From: a bacterium C-53
GTDB lineage: Bacteria; Bacillota; Clostridia; Lachnospirales; Lachnospiraceae
Assembly: GCA_003612525.1 (NCBI GenBank)
Contig: RAZD01000007.1
Coordinates: 124,001 to 188,000 of the forward strand
DNA length: 64,000 nucleotides
Direction of reading: 5' to 3'
Below the pieces are notes generated by a model that saw only the letters and a program-made list of their open reading frames with translations, did no database searches and had not been told where the DNA came from. The translations under genes were made by a program, and so were the position numbers. Each line of letters starts with the position of its first letter. Position 1 is the first letter of the stretch. Shown here in pieces: positions 1 to 7,819 of this stretch.

Positions 1-520
1 CAGATCGCTTTCTTTCATTATCGATATTTCTGCCTTCTACTCCGCAGCTTTGATAATTATGTATATGTTTTCTTAATTTATTTATAATACTGATGCCATA
101 TACATCTTTCATATAATGGACTGCCTGTTTTTTGAAACTATCACCCTGATAATCTGTGGCAAGTGAAAATTCTATAACATCTGCACGCTCTGCCATTAAC
201 CCGGTAAAATCCGCCGCGCCAAACACCGCAGGGTCGTTTTGTACCCTTAAATTATGATTCATATAATCTCTTAAATGTTCTGCCGCATTAAATGGGCCTG
301 ATATACCACTTCCGTACGAAGTATCAATGAAGTAGAGATCGTATTGGTTTAACAGTTCTCTGTTATATTCAGCAAATACAGAATACAATCCCATGTCCAT
401 AGCGCTTTCCAATTTTAATCGCATGCCTGCCACTCTCACACTCTCAATCCCTGCAAACAGAACAGAAAGAATAAGACATAATATCAGGCTTAAAAAAACC
501 GTAATTTGACCTCTCTTCAT
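1..520 (-). CDS. Tad-locus pseudopilin-like membrane protein (DUF5702-like), 3' end outside window
   Basis: The gene starts at 520 with ATG behind a GGAGG site and runs off the left edge, so only about 173 N-terminal residues are visible. It begins MKRGQITVFLSLILCLIL, a single hydrophobic N-terminal helix of the kind found in TadE/TadG-like minor pseudopilins, followed by a soluble region (NQYDLYFIDTSYGSG). It is the last visible gene of the Tad operon and lies 15 bp after the Flp pilin gene. Membrane-anchored proteins with this N-terminus (DUF5702-type) are common at the end of clostridial tad loci. A role as minor pilin or pilus-assembly factor is inferred from position. Confidence 0.7.
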   Translation of the reverse strand, partial: MKRGQITVFLSLILCLILSVLFAGIESVRVAGMRLKLESAMDMGLYSVFAEYNRELLNQYDLYFIDTSYGSGISGPFNAAEHLRDYMNHNLRVQNDPAVFGAADFTGLMAERADVIEFSLATDYQGDSFKKQAVHYMKDVYGISIINKLRKHIHNYQSCGVEGRNIDNERKRS

Positions 521-535
521 TGACAAACCTCCACT

Positions 536-706
536 TTATACAGTATTGCTTTGCTTTGTAATCTTTTCAAAAATGTTCTTTACAATTTTTGTTAAATTAT
601 CACGGAACAAAATTACAATACCAATCAAGACCACAAGAATCAGTATCATCTCAACTGTACCAATTCCATCTTCTTCTCTTATAAAATTTTTTATTTTCTC
701 TGCCAT
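536..706 (-). CDS. Flp-type IVb pilin (Flp1-like), 56 aa
   Basis: A 56-residue ORF starting MAEKIKNFIREEDGIGTVEM, followed by the hydrophobic stretch ILILVVLIGIVILF and a short polar tail. The G-x-G-T-V-E-M segment just before the hydrophobic helix matches the processing region of Flp-type pilins, where cleavage falls ahead of the helix and a Glu sits at mature position 5. It lies in the tad operon between tadC and the pseudopilin-like gene. The AGGGGGTGAA site upstream of 706 is strong, as expected for a major structural subunit. It is probably the main pilin, matured by the prepilin peptidase at 5151-5600. Confidence 0.85.
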   Translation of the reverse strand: MAEKIKNFIREEDGIGTVEMILILVVLIGIVILFRDNLTKIVKNIFEKITKQSNTV

Positions 707-730
707 TATTCTTCACCCCCTTTCACCATA

Positions 731-2170
731 CTAAATGGAAAATGACATAAATGCCGGAACAATAATTATCACAAGTACAACAATCAGCATCAGTCCCATC
801 GGAAGCAGAAGTTTTGTTCCGGCTTCTTCTCCAAGTTTCTTTGCGAGATTTTTTCTGTCCTCAAAAGCCTCTTTTTCTTCTGCCTCAAGCATAAGCAATA
901 ATCCTGTACTGCCTTTTTTCAGATTTTGCGATAAAAGCGCTGAAAATTTTAAATACTCGCGTACCTTACATCGATTTCCAAATCTTATGTAAGCATCCCC
1001 TTCTGAAATTCCACTCTTCATCTCTCTGACAGTCAGAAGCATCTCTTCATAGGCAAATTGTTTCCTATGCTGTTTCTCCTCATAGTCTGCTGAAATCTTA
1101 CAGAAAGCAGCACGAAGGGTCATTCCCGCACCAACCAGAAGCATCATCTTACTCACAATTTCCGGATAATCCTTTTTCATCTGCAATTCTCTTTCCTTTA
1201 CTTCCTTGCTTAGATCATTGTCTTTTCCAAGATAAATCAGAAATGAAGCTGCAATAAAAAGCACAAACAAATAGAAACCATTCTCTGATTTATGTACTTT
1301 ATAGGAAAGCGGCGTTCCGGCATATTGTTTTGGCAAAACCATTTCAGGATACTCTTCGCTCGATTTCTCATTCGCTAAAACCATTTCCTCCAGTTTCTTT
1401 TGAAAAAGTTCCTTCTCTGTATATGGTTTTGGATATACACAGATCAAAAACTGATGCTCCATCTGTCTGTCGTAGTACTCAAGAACCGCTGTAATCTTTA
1501 CAATTGTCCCGTCTGCGTCCGTATTTTCTTCCTGAATCATTCCATTTCCGCTAATGACAGAATAGTTATCTGTTTTCCAGGAAATACCTACCGGATACCC
1601 TTCCAGGCGTTCCACAAAGTTCAGATCATGCTGAATCTTCTTAAGAGAACTATTCTCACCTAACACTGCCTGCTCCAGCTTCGGTACCATCTCCTCAAAA
1701 GCAAGATCTGTCTCCTCCTCTGTCCATTTACGCTCTCCCACCGTAATGGTAAAATCTCTTTTCAGTGTCTGGTCCCCGGAATAAATATCTACCTCCAACA
1801 CCCTTTCACCGCCTCCGGCAGGATTTCTTGGAATGAAAAAATGATTATAGATATCTGATTGAAAATAGGTATGGACTGTAAGAAAAAATGCCAGTGTATT
1901 TCCAATAAAAATTATGAAAAGCATAAGTCCTATTTTTTCGGTATAATAGATTTCCCGTACTTTCCGAATATCTTCAAGAGGATATAAGATCTGCATTTTG
2001 CTTATAATATTACTATTTTTATCAGGTTTTCTTTTCCGGCAGATTCTATTTGCCATCTTCCAGAAAGGAATGTAAAACTTAAATTTTGGTTTTTGGGGGA
2101 GAGTCACAGAAAAGGTACAGAAAATCCCAAACAGAAATAATATGAAAATAAATATATGTACCGCAATCAT
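731..2170 (-). CDS. tadC: TadC-like inner-membrane platform protein with inserted extracytoplasmic domain
   Basis: Type II secretion F-family protein of about 479 aa. I place the start at 2170 (MIAVHIFIFILFLF), directly after the TadB stop and behind AGAGGTGTAGGA; a longer upstream extension would overlap tadB. A first helix is at about 1-20 and a second at about 75-95. A soluble region of about 200 residues follows, containing the motifs GISWKTDNYSVISGNG and VKITAVLEYY, which resemble the atrophied bacterial Ig-like fold. After another helix near 310-325 comes the usual T2SSF core (MKKDYPEIVSKMMLLVGAGM) and a last C-terminal helix. TadB and TadC normally form the platform that works with TadA. 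The Ig-like insert is unusual, since typical TadC is about 300 aa. Confidence 0.85.
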   Translation of the reverse strand: MIAVHIFIFILFLFGIFCTFSVTLPQKPKFKFYIPFWKMANRICRKRKPDKNSNIISKMQILYPLEDIRKVREIYYTEKIGLMLFIIFIGNTLAFFLTVHTYFQSDIYNHFFIPRNPAGGGERVLEVDIYSGDQTLKRDFTITVGERKWTEEETDLAFEEMVPKLEQAVLGENSSLKKIQHDLNFVERLEGYPVGISWKTDNYSVISGNGMIQEENTDADGTIVKITAVLEYYDRQMEHQFLICVYPKPYTEKELFQKKLEEMVLANEKSSEEYPEMVLPKQYAGTPLSYKVHKSENGFYLFVLFIAASFLIYLGKDNDLSKEVKERELQMKKDYPEIVSKMMLLVGAGMTLRAAFCKISADYEEKQHRKQFAYEEMLLTVREMKSGISEGDAYIRFGNRCKVREYLKFSALLSQNLKKGSTGLLLMLEAEEKEAFEDRKNLAKKLGEEAGTKLLLPMGLMLIVVLVIIIVPAFMSFSI

Positions 2171-2172
2171 TC

Positions 2173-2919
2173 CTACACCTCTATCGAAACTATTTTTTGC
2201 GCCAGAAGAAATGCCACGCCATATACTGAGAGACAAACAGTCATAACCAAAATTCCGGCCATGCTTCCATACATGATGTCAAGAAATCCCGGAGAGCTGC
2301 AATTGATATAGAAAATAATCAGAAATGGAACTGTATTCATAATTTTTTGCTCTATTTTCTTTGCGCTCATAAGAGTATCTATTTCCCGTTTTACTTCTAT
2401 TTTCCCGCTTATATGATCGGATGCTTTTCGTATAATTGCATTCAAATCACCACCGCTTCGTTTGGCTGTCACAAATACATCTGTAAAATCCATAATATCC
2501 TCCAAACCACTTCGTTCGGAAAAATCATATAAAATATTTTCCAACGTTTCATTTGATGCAAGCCTTCCGGTCAGAAGCCGCAGCTCTCTTACAATCATTC
2601 CCTTCTTACCATAAAGGACTTCCATATCCTGATACGCCTCACAAAACGCATTTTCTATAGAATAGCCTGAGCGAAGAGAAGCGCTTACGGATAAAATAGC
2701 GTCTCTGAATTGCAGACTCAATTCACTTTTTCTTTTACTGCACAACTCCTCCTTTTTCTTTTTCATAAATATGTATAAGAACGGCAACAACATAAGAAAG
2801 GCGACATACGACCGGTAAAAAATGTATGCGATTCCATAAATACCACAACATCCTGTCACAAAATAAAAGATAATCTCTTTTCTCTGAAACTGATATATGT
2901 TATAATTCACCTTCGTCAA
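2173..2919 (-). CDS. tadB: TadB, inner-membrane platform protein of the Tad secretion system
   Basis: A 248-aa T2SSF-family protein. Hydrophobic helices lie near 20-50 and at the C-terminus (LVMTVCLSVYGVAFLLAQK). The cytoplasmic core carries the family pattern FRDAILSVSASLRSGYSIENAF, and TDVFVTAKRSGGDLNAII later on. It overlaps tadA by 20 bp upstream and abuts tadC downstream, so translation is probably coupled. With TadC it should form the membrane platform that converts TadA ATP hydrolysis into pilin assembly. It is slightly shorter than many TadB proteins because the N-terminal region is brief. Confidence 0.9.
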   Translation of the reverse strand: MTKVNYNIYQFQRKEIIFYFVTGCCGIYGIAYIFYRSYVAFLMLLPFLYIFMKKKKEELCSKRKSELSLQFRDAILSVSASLRSGYSIENAFCEAYQDMEVLYGKKGMIVRELRLLTGRLASNETLENILYDFSERSGLEDIMDFTDVFVTAKRSGGDLNAIIRKASDHISGKIEVKREIDTLMSAKKIEQKIMNTVPFLIIFYINCSSPGFLDIMYGSMAGILVMTVCLSVYGVAFLLAQKIVSIEV

Positions 2920-4144
2920 TAGGAATACCCTCCTTTAAAAGTTTTTCGATATGTTTTAAAGTATTTTTTCTGTTTAAAACACCCTCTACTTTTTCTGATC
3001 TGCACTCTGTCTCTTCAAACAGAAACAGAGGCGCTAACGAAATTTCTCCGTCCTTATAATCAAGTACTTCCACAATCTCCAATACCTTTCTGCTTTTATC
3101 ACGCATCCTCCCAAGATGTATAATTATATCAATTGCGGATGCAATCTGACGGCGTATTGCAGGAAGCGGAATTTCCATTCCCATCAGTACCATTGTTTCC
3201 AGTCTGCTAATCATATCAGCCGCGCTGTTTGCATGTCCTGTGCTTAAACTCCCATCATGACCGGTCAAAAAAGCGCTCATTAAATCAACAGCGGCACTGT
3301 CTCTTACCTCCCCGACAATCACACGGTCCGGACGCATACGAAGACTTGATTTTATTAAATCCCGTATCGTAATTTCTCTGCATCCTTCCATATTTGCATT
3401 TCTCGTTTCCATTCTTACAAGATTGGAAATTCCCTGCAATTGTAACTCTGCACTGTCTTCAATTGTAATAACTCTTTCATCCCCGGGAATATAATTTGAC
3501 AAAGCATTCAGAAAAGTAGTCTTACCGGAACCGGTTCCACCGGAAATAAAAATATTATAGCCTGCCTTTACAAGCTTCTCGAGAAATTTTGATACCTCCA
3601 AACTAACAGTGCCAAGTTTGATTAAATCCGTCATATCAATCGGTTTATCCGGAAATCGCCGAATCGTCAGAATCGGGCCATTTAATGCAACAGGACTTAA
3701 TACTACATTTACACGGGAACCGTTTTCAAGCCTTGCATCCACAATTGGAGAAGCTTCATTTACAACACGGTTACTTTTGGCTACGATCTGTTGTATAACA
3801 TCCAGAAGTTTTTCTTTTGACTCAAATCGATATTCCCAGCAAAATAATGTTCCCTTGCGCTCTATAAAAATATTCTCAGTGCCATTTACCATGATTTCGG
3901 TGATATCACTGTCATCCACAAGTTCCTGTAGTAGATCCAGCTTACGTATAGAATAAAATAATTCCTGCTTAAGACGCCTTTTTTCTTCAAGACTTATATA
4001 GATTGATCTGGTTTTTCGAAGAATGCATTCATCAATAATGTCTTCTATTTCCTCATCCGGCACTTCTCTTGAAAGATCTATTTTTTTATAGATTTCCTCC
4101 TTCATCCTCTGTCTTAGTTCCGGAATCTTACAGCTCATCGCCAT
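2900..4144 (-). CDS. tadA: TadA/CpaF secretion ATPase
   Basis: Type II/IV secretion ATPase of 414 aa. An N-terminal domain (ITEIMVNGTENIFIERKG, about 81-98) precedes the RecA-like core. The Walker A motif GGTGSGKTT is at about 202-210, followed by an Asp box (VITIEDSAELQL), a Walker B region (RVIVGEVRD) and a His box (TGHDGSLSTGHAN). It powers Flp pilus assembly. It overlaps tadZ by 17 bp. The third residue is also Met, and an ATG at 4138 sits at better spacing behind GGAGGAG, so the true start may be two codons inside. All catalytic motifs appear intact. Confidence 0.95.
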   Translation of the reverse strand: MAMSCKIPELRQRMKEEIYKKIDLSREVPDEEIEDIIDECILRKTRSIYISLEEKRRLKQELFYSIRKLDLLQELVDDSDITEIMVNGTENIFIERKGTLFCWEYRFESKEKLLDVIQQIVAKSNRVVNEASPIVDARLENGSRVNVVLSPVALNGPILTIRRFPDKPIDMTDLIKLGTVSLEVSKFLEKLVKAGYNIFISGGTGSGKTTFLNALSNYIPGDERVITIEDSAELQLQGISNLVRMETRNANMEGCREITIRDLIKSSLRMRPDRVIVGEVRDSAAVDLMSAFLTGHDGSLSTGHANSAADMISRLETMVLMGMEIPLPAIRRQIASAIDIIIHLGRMRDKSRKVLEIVEVLDYKDGEISLAPLFLFEETECRSEKVEGVLNRKNTLKHIEKLLKEGIPIDEGEL

Positions 4145-5135
4145 CTCCTCCTGCTAAAATCTTTCTAACGTATTTGCCAAGATCACCATAAACCATATTT
4201 TCAAACCCATATTCAATTCCTTTCAAATATGAAAAACTTAATCTGACGGTTTTCTCAAGTATGTCTTCATATTCCATGATGCGCAGCAATGCCTCATATT
4301 GTTCCATTTTTGCATAAGAAACAGCATCATCTTTGACAGGCGTGTATATTTTTTTACACTCTCTTAAGATATTAAAAAGTCCGTCCACAGCTTCACCAAG
4401 ATCAAGGATAATTATTTCATAATCACAGCTTCGCAGTTCATCAAAAAAATCAAACCACTGATCTTCTGTAATATGGCGGATATCCATTGGAGATAAGGTC
4501 GGGGGAATATAATCAAGTTCGCCGATATTTTGCACAATACTTGCAAGTTTCCATATAAAGTTTTTACGATTTTGGGAAATATAATATAGGAGATCAGACA
4601 TATCAGACATATAAATCGTTTTCATCAGCGTATTAAAACCAGAATATTCTTCCAGATTAATATACAGAACTCTGTGTTCTTTCGCGAGTATCTGTCCAAG
4701 TGTAATTGCAAAAGATGTCTTCAAAGCACGCTTTACAGGGGAGTAAACTCCTATCATTTCTATCTTGTTATGATTATGATTTCTGATATAGACAGGCTGC
4801 TTTGCTTCCGCATAATAACACATTACTTCACGTAGTATATTTTCAGATGCCTGGTATTTATATATGCAGCGAAATCCATATTCCTCCGTCTCTTCTTTTT
4901 CCTCGGATAAAACAAAAATTTGTTCAACATTCAGATCTTTCATCTCCTCACAAACTGCCTTTTCTGAAACAAGAAGAATATCAATATGGTTATGCATTCC
5001 ATAATCCATCAGTTTTTCCACCAATGTATAAGCCTGAACCTCAAACGGGACTCCTTTTTGCACTTTTAAATACTCCATAAGTTTCAATGCATATTTTTCT
5101 TCAAGATCACAGACTGCTAAAATATATTTTTTCAA
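4128..5135 (-). CDS. tadZ: TadZ/CpaE-like protein with deviant P-loop
   Basis: A 335-aa protein between the prepilin peptidase and tadA, the usual place of TadZ/CpaE. An N-terminal receiver-like half (LAVCDLEEKYALKLMEYL) is followed from about residue 125 by a MinD/ParA-like fold (IGVYSPVKRALKTSFAITLG, RVLYINLEEYSGF, YEIIILDLGEAVDG). The deviant Walker A Lys-Gly-Gly-x-Gly-Lys signature is not present: the loop reads SPVKRALKTS, keeping only the Lys-Thr pair. TadZ proteins place the pilus machine at a cell position. Whether this one binds ATP cannot be settled from sequence. Confidence 0.8.
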   Translation of the reverse strand: MKKYILAVCDLEEKYALKLMEYLKVQKGVPFEVQAYTLVEKLMDYGMHNHIDILLVSEKAVCEEMKDLNVEQIFVLSEEKEETEEYGFRCIYKYQASENILREVMCYYAEAKQPVYIRNHNHNKIEMIGVYSPVKRALKTSFAITLGQILAKEHRVLYINLEEYSGFNTLMKTIYMSDMSDLLYYISQNRKNFIWKLASIVQNIGELDYIPPTLSPMDIRHITEDQWFDFFDELRSCDYEIIILDLGEAVDGLFNILRECKKIYTPVKDDAVSYAKMEQYEALLRIMEYEDILEKTVRLSFSYLKGIEYGFENMVYGDLGKYVRKILAGGDGDEL

Positions 5136-5150
5136 TTTCTATACCTCCTT

Positions 5151-5600
5151 CTACGCTATAGAAACACTGGTCCTGCATAAATACCAGAAAATACCGAGAA
5201 ATATGGGCACCGCCATTGGGATTTTATGAAATTTATGAAATGCATTTTGTCGTTCTCTGAACAGGATGAGCAGATAACAGACAAACGAGAATCCCCCTGT
5301 AAAAACTAAAATGGGAATAAGACATTTGATACAATCAAAAGCACCTAAAAAACTTCCTGCTACAGACATTAACTTTACATCGCCTGCACCAATCATTTTA
5401 CAACCATACAGAAAAAGAAAAAAAACAGATGGTACAAAAATTCCTGATACACTGAGTATAAGACCAAACGTTCCATCTCTGACAATACGGCATAGAATAC
5501 CTGACGTTATACCATACACAATCATTCTGTTCGGTATTTTATTCGTCTTCACGTCTATTCCGGCAACTGTCAGTAAAATAATCAACAATACGATATACAT
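5151..5600 (-). CDS. Prepilin peptidase (TadV/CpaA type, peptidase A24)
   Basis: A 149-aa integral membrane aspartic peptidase and the first gene of the tad operon. The first catalytic Asp lies in GIDVKTNKIPNRMI (about 15-28) and the second in the GxGD motif GAGDVKLMSVAGSFLG (about 71-86). Hydrophobic helices fill the rest. It lacks the N-terminal methyltransferase domain of PilD, as is normal for the TadV/CpaA type. Its expected substrates are the Flp pilin at 536-706 and possibly the pseudopilin-like product at 1-520. TadZ follows after 15 bp, and a promoter is visible about 85 bp upstream. Confidence 0.92.
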   Translation of the reverse strand: MYIVLLIILLTVAGIDVKTNKIPNRMIVYGITSGILCRIVRDGTFGLILSVSGIFVPSVFFLFLYGCKMIGAGDVKLMSVAGSFLGAFDCIKCLIPILVFTGGFSFVCYLLILFRERQNAFHKFHKIPMAVPIFLGIFWYLCRTSVSIA

Positions 5601-5683
5601 GCCGTATAAACTCCTGTTCCTCTGATTAAATTGTAATATAATTCTGGGTAACTTGTCCGATATGGACTTGATTTGTAAGATGA

Positions 5684-5712
5684 ATTATAATTCTAAATTT
5701 CAAGTTTGTCTA
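5684..5712 (-). promoter_or_regulatory. Sigma-A-type promoter of the tad operon
   Basis: On the minus strand a -35 TAGACA (5707-5712) and a perfect -10 TATAAT (5684-5689) are separated by exactly 17 bp. The predicted start point is near 5677, giving a leader of about 75 nt before the prepilin peptidase gene. A perfect 20-bp palindrome abuts the -35 box on its upstream side. Confidence 0.7.
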
Positions 5713-5732
5713 TAGTTTTTTCGAAAAAACTA
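5713..5732. repeat. Perfect 20-bp palindrome next to the tad promoter
   Basis: TAGTTTTTTCGAAAAAACTA is identical to its reverse complement. It lies between the bofA stop (5749) and the tad -35 box (5707-5712). As RNA it leaves almost no loop and has no downstream T-run in the minus direction, so it is a poor terminator. An operator or curved-DNA upstream element for the tad promoter is an alternative. Confidence 0.5.
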
Positions 5733-5748
5733 CAGGTTTGTGTAATAT

Positions 5749-6024
5749 TTACAAAAATTTGAGCGCCATAATCCCATAAAGCAGCGCAACCCCAGGAAAT
5801 CCAAGTATTCCGCATGTCAAACCACTTAAGAAATTAATTCCAACCATAATTCTTTCCATGTGAAAATAAGCACATGCTTCATTACAAAAATATATGCTGA
5901 TTAGTCCTAATGCGGCACGAATCAAAAAAGAAACCACGAAATCTCCAAACTTTTTCATTCGTCCGATAAAAATAACCAGCATACATACAATAATTAAAAT
6001 TCCAACTGCATACATATCATCCAT
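5749..6024 (-). CDS. bofA: BofA-family membrane protein
   Basis: A 91-aa protein with hydrophobic helices at about 5-21 and 33-47 and a C-terminal segment VGINFLSGLTCGILGFPGVALLYG that fits the BofA family ending (G-x-N-x-x-x...G-x-P-G-x-x-L). In Bacillus BofA restrains the SpoIVFB protease and so sigma-K activation in the mother cell. Here it is monocistronic or follows fliS, away from the recR/yaaK context of Bacillus. Its ATG lies at the end of a 16-bp inverted repeat. The family assignment is good; the role in sporulation is inferred. Confidence 0.7.
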   Translation of the reverse strand: MDDMYAVGILIIVCMLVIFIGRMKKFGDFVVSFLIRAALGLISIYFCNEACAYFHMERIMVGINFLSGLTCGILGFPGVALLYGIMALKFL

Positions 6025-6064
6025 AAAATAACATATCCTTTCCTCCCAGATATGTTATTTTATG
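6022..6064 (-). terminator. 16-bp perfect hairpin between fliS and bofA, covering the bofA start
   Basis: Arms 6022-6037 and 6049-6064 are perfect inverted repeats of CATAAAATAACATATC around an 11-nt loop that contains the purine-rich GGGAGGAAAG (minus strand). The bofA ATG is the last triplet of the second arm. It can act as a terminator for the flagellin-fliS transcript and can also occlude bofA translation. Confidence 0.6.
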
Positions 6065-6079
6065 AATCAATCTTCTGCT

Positions 6080-6571
6080 CTATGCACGAAAACCTCTTGT
6101 ATTCCAATCGGTTGATACATTATTTTCAACCAGATCATTTTTTCCATAAGTAAGTCCGGCATAAACGGTCTGTACATTCTCCATAACTGCTTTTCTTACA
6201 TCCTGTTTACTGACCTCCTGAAACGCCGGAAGCAGTTCGCGAAAAATATATTTGGCATTCTTCAGATGTTCTTCTTTCTTATTTACAGAAAATTTTGCAA
6301 TTTCTCTATTCGCATATGTATACAACTCCATAAGCCGCATAGCAATTTCCTGCGTAAAATCCAATGATTCCATCAGAGCAGATATACATTTCTGAATATG
6401 GGACACTGCACTTTTTAATTCATCTCTCTGATTTTCATGAAGCGCAGTTTCCGCATCTTCAAAATAATTCAATGCTATTTCATACGTAATTACAATAATC
6501 TCCGTTGGATTCGCCTGAGATATTCTGAGAGTAAATTCCTTTTTACTTTCACCTGTCACTATAACACCCAT
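6080..6571 (-). CDS. fliS: FliS-like flagellin export chaperone
   Basis: A 163-aa mostly helical protein directly downstream of flagellin. The segment RISQANPTEIIVITYEIALNYFEDAETAL corresponds to the FliS N-terminal region (A-x-P-x-x-L/I-x-x-x-L-Y-x-x) that contacts the flagellin C-terminus. FliS binds unpolymerised flagellin in the cytoplasm before export. It is longer than typical FliS (about 130 aa), with a C-terminal tail ending STDWNTRGFRA. The start is uncertain: the ATG at 6571 has a close AAAGG, and a GTG a few codons in is possible. Confidence 0.75.
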   Translation of the reverse strand: MGVIVTGESKKEFTLRISQANPTEIIVITYEIALNYFEDAETALHENQRDELKSAVSHIQKCISALMESLDFTQEIAMRLMELYTYANREIAKFSVNKKEEHLKNAKYIFRELLPAFQEVSKQDVRKAVMENVQTVYAGLTYGKNDLVENNVSTDWNTRGFRA

Positions 6572-6607
6572 GCCTTTCCATAGTTGATATCACCCAGCCA
6601 TAACCTA

Positions 6608-7819
6608 TTATTGCAACAGCTGAAGCGCCTTCTGAGGATATTCATTTGCCTGTGCAAGCATTGTTGTTCCTGCCTGCTGCATTACCTGAAGCCTCGTATA
6701 TTCTGTCATCTCCTCAGCCATATCGGTATCTACAATACGTGAAAAAGAACCTGTCAGGTTTTCTTCCGTGATATCAAGGCTTGCAATAATATGATCCAGA
6801 CGATTCTGGTATGCTCCGAGTTTTGCACGAATTGAATTCGTATAAGTTAACGCATAATCAATCCTTTTAATAGATTCTCTTGCACTTTCCTGCGTTGTAC
6901 AGTCAAGGTTATCTATACCCGCTTTTTCCAGAGAGATCTCAGGAATGGAAACTTCCAGAATCTGTCCCTCATTCGCGCCGATCTGGAGCCGCATTGCCCC
7001 CATCCCTGTTAAATCAACTTCCACGGGAATAAGAGTAGTATCAGGCAGAAGATTCGGAATCATTGTAGCGCCTGTAGGGTCATTTGGATCAGGAATAGTC
7101 GGATTTGCTTTATCAACAAAAGCTTCCTTTGATATCTTTAAATGCAGTTCTGTTCCGTCATTCGACTTAATAATCATATGTTCACCGTCCTCACAGGTAA
7201 CAGTTGCATTATTCGTAAGCTTTCTTAAGCCCGGGTCTGTCGAATCTATTGTGTAACTGGCATAAAAACCATCTTCATTCACCAAATTGCCGTCTTCATC
7301 CGCTGTAGGTTTGATACTAAATGTATATTTTCCTAATTTTGTATCATCATTATAATACTGGCACTTGATGTCAATATTGTTCGTGTATCCCTTATTTTCG
7401 AAGCTTCCGTCAAGCAGCGCCATTGTGTTAAAATCTGTCTCCTTCGCTGTTCTGTCAATCTCTTCTGTAAGCGAATCCACCTCACTCTGCACCGCCTTAC
7501 GGTCATTTTCCGACATAGTTCCGGTCGCTGCATGTATCGCAAGCTCATTCAGACGCTGTATCATACCCTGAATCTCTGCAACGGCGCCCTCTGTAGTCTC
7601 TATAACTGAAATTCCGTTATTTGCATTATCATTTGCTTTTTCCAATGCTTTCAACTGAGCGCGCATATAACTGGAAACAGCATATCCGGCCGGGTCGTCT
7701 TTTGCCGCATTCAATTTATAACCGGATGAAAGTCTCTCGGTAGATGACTGAAGAGACAATTCACTCCTCATAAGATAATTTCCCGCTATCACAGCTGTCA
7801 TATTACTATTAATTTTCAT
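6608..7819 (-). CDS. Flagellin
   Basis: Flagellin of about 403 aa, beginning MKINSNMTAVIAGNYLMRSE. The conserved D0/D1 N-terminal domain includes STERLSSGYKLNAAKDDPAGYAVS. The C-terminal domain includes ENLTGSFSRIVDTDMAEEMTEYT and ends ANEYPQKALQLLQ, giving the usual coiled D0 ends. The central variable domain (about 160-290) is surface exposed. The ATG at 7819 is chosen because GGAAGG sits 7 nt upstream; an upstream GTG would have no ribosome site. The start overlaps the preceding FliK-like gene by 11 bp, so translation is coupled. fliS follows after 36 bp. Confidence 0.95.
   Translation of the reverse strand: MKINSNMTAVIAGNYLMRSELSLQSSTERLSSGYKLNAAKDDPAGYAVSSYMRAQLKALEKANDNANNGISVIETTEGAVAEIQGMIQRLNELAIHAATGTMSENDRKAVQSEVDSLTEEIDRTAKETDFNTMALLDGSFENKGYTNNIDIKCQYYNDDTKLGKYTFSIKPTADEDGNLVNEDGFYASYTIDSTDPGLRKLTNNATVTCEDGEHMIIKSNDGTELHLKISKEAFVDKANPTIPDPNDPTGATMIPNLLPDTTLIPVEVDLTGMGAMRLQIGANEGQILEVSIPEISLEKAGIDNLDCTTQESARESIKRIDYALTYTNSIRAKLGAYQNRLDHIIASLDITEENLTGSFSRIVDTDMAEEMTEYTRLQVMQQAGTTMLAQANEYPQKALQLLQ

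Noticed and set aside
735-992. Serine-rich plus-strand frames opposite tadC, flagellin and the FliK-like gene
   Set aside because: They mirror the acidic and helical codons of the real minus-strand genes and lack ribosome sites.
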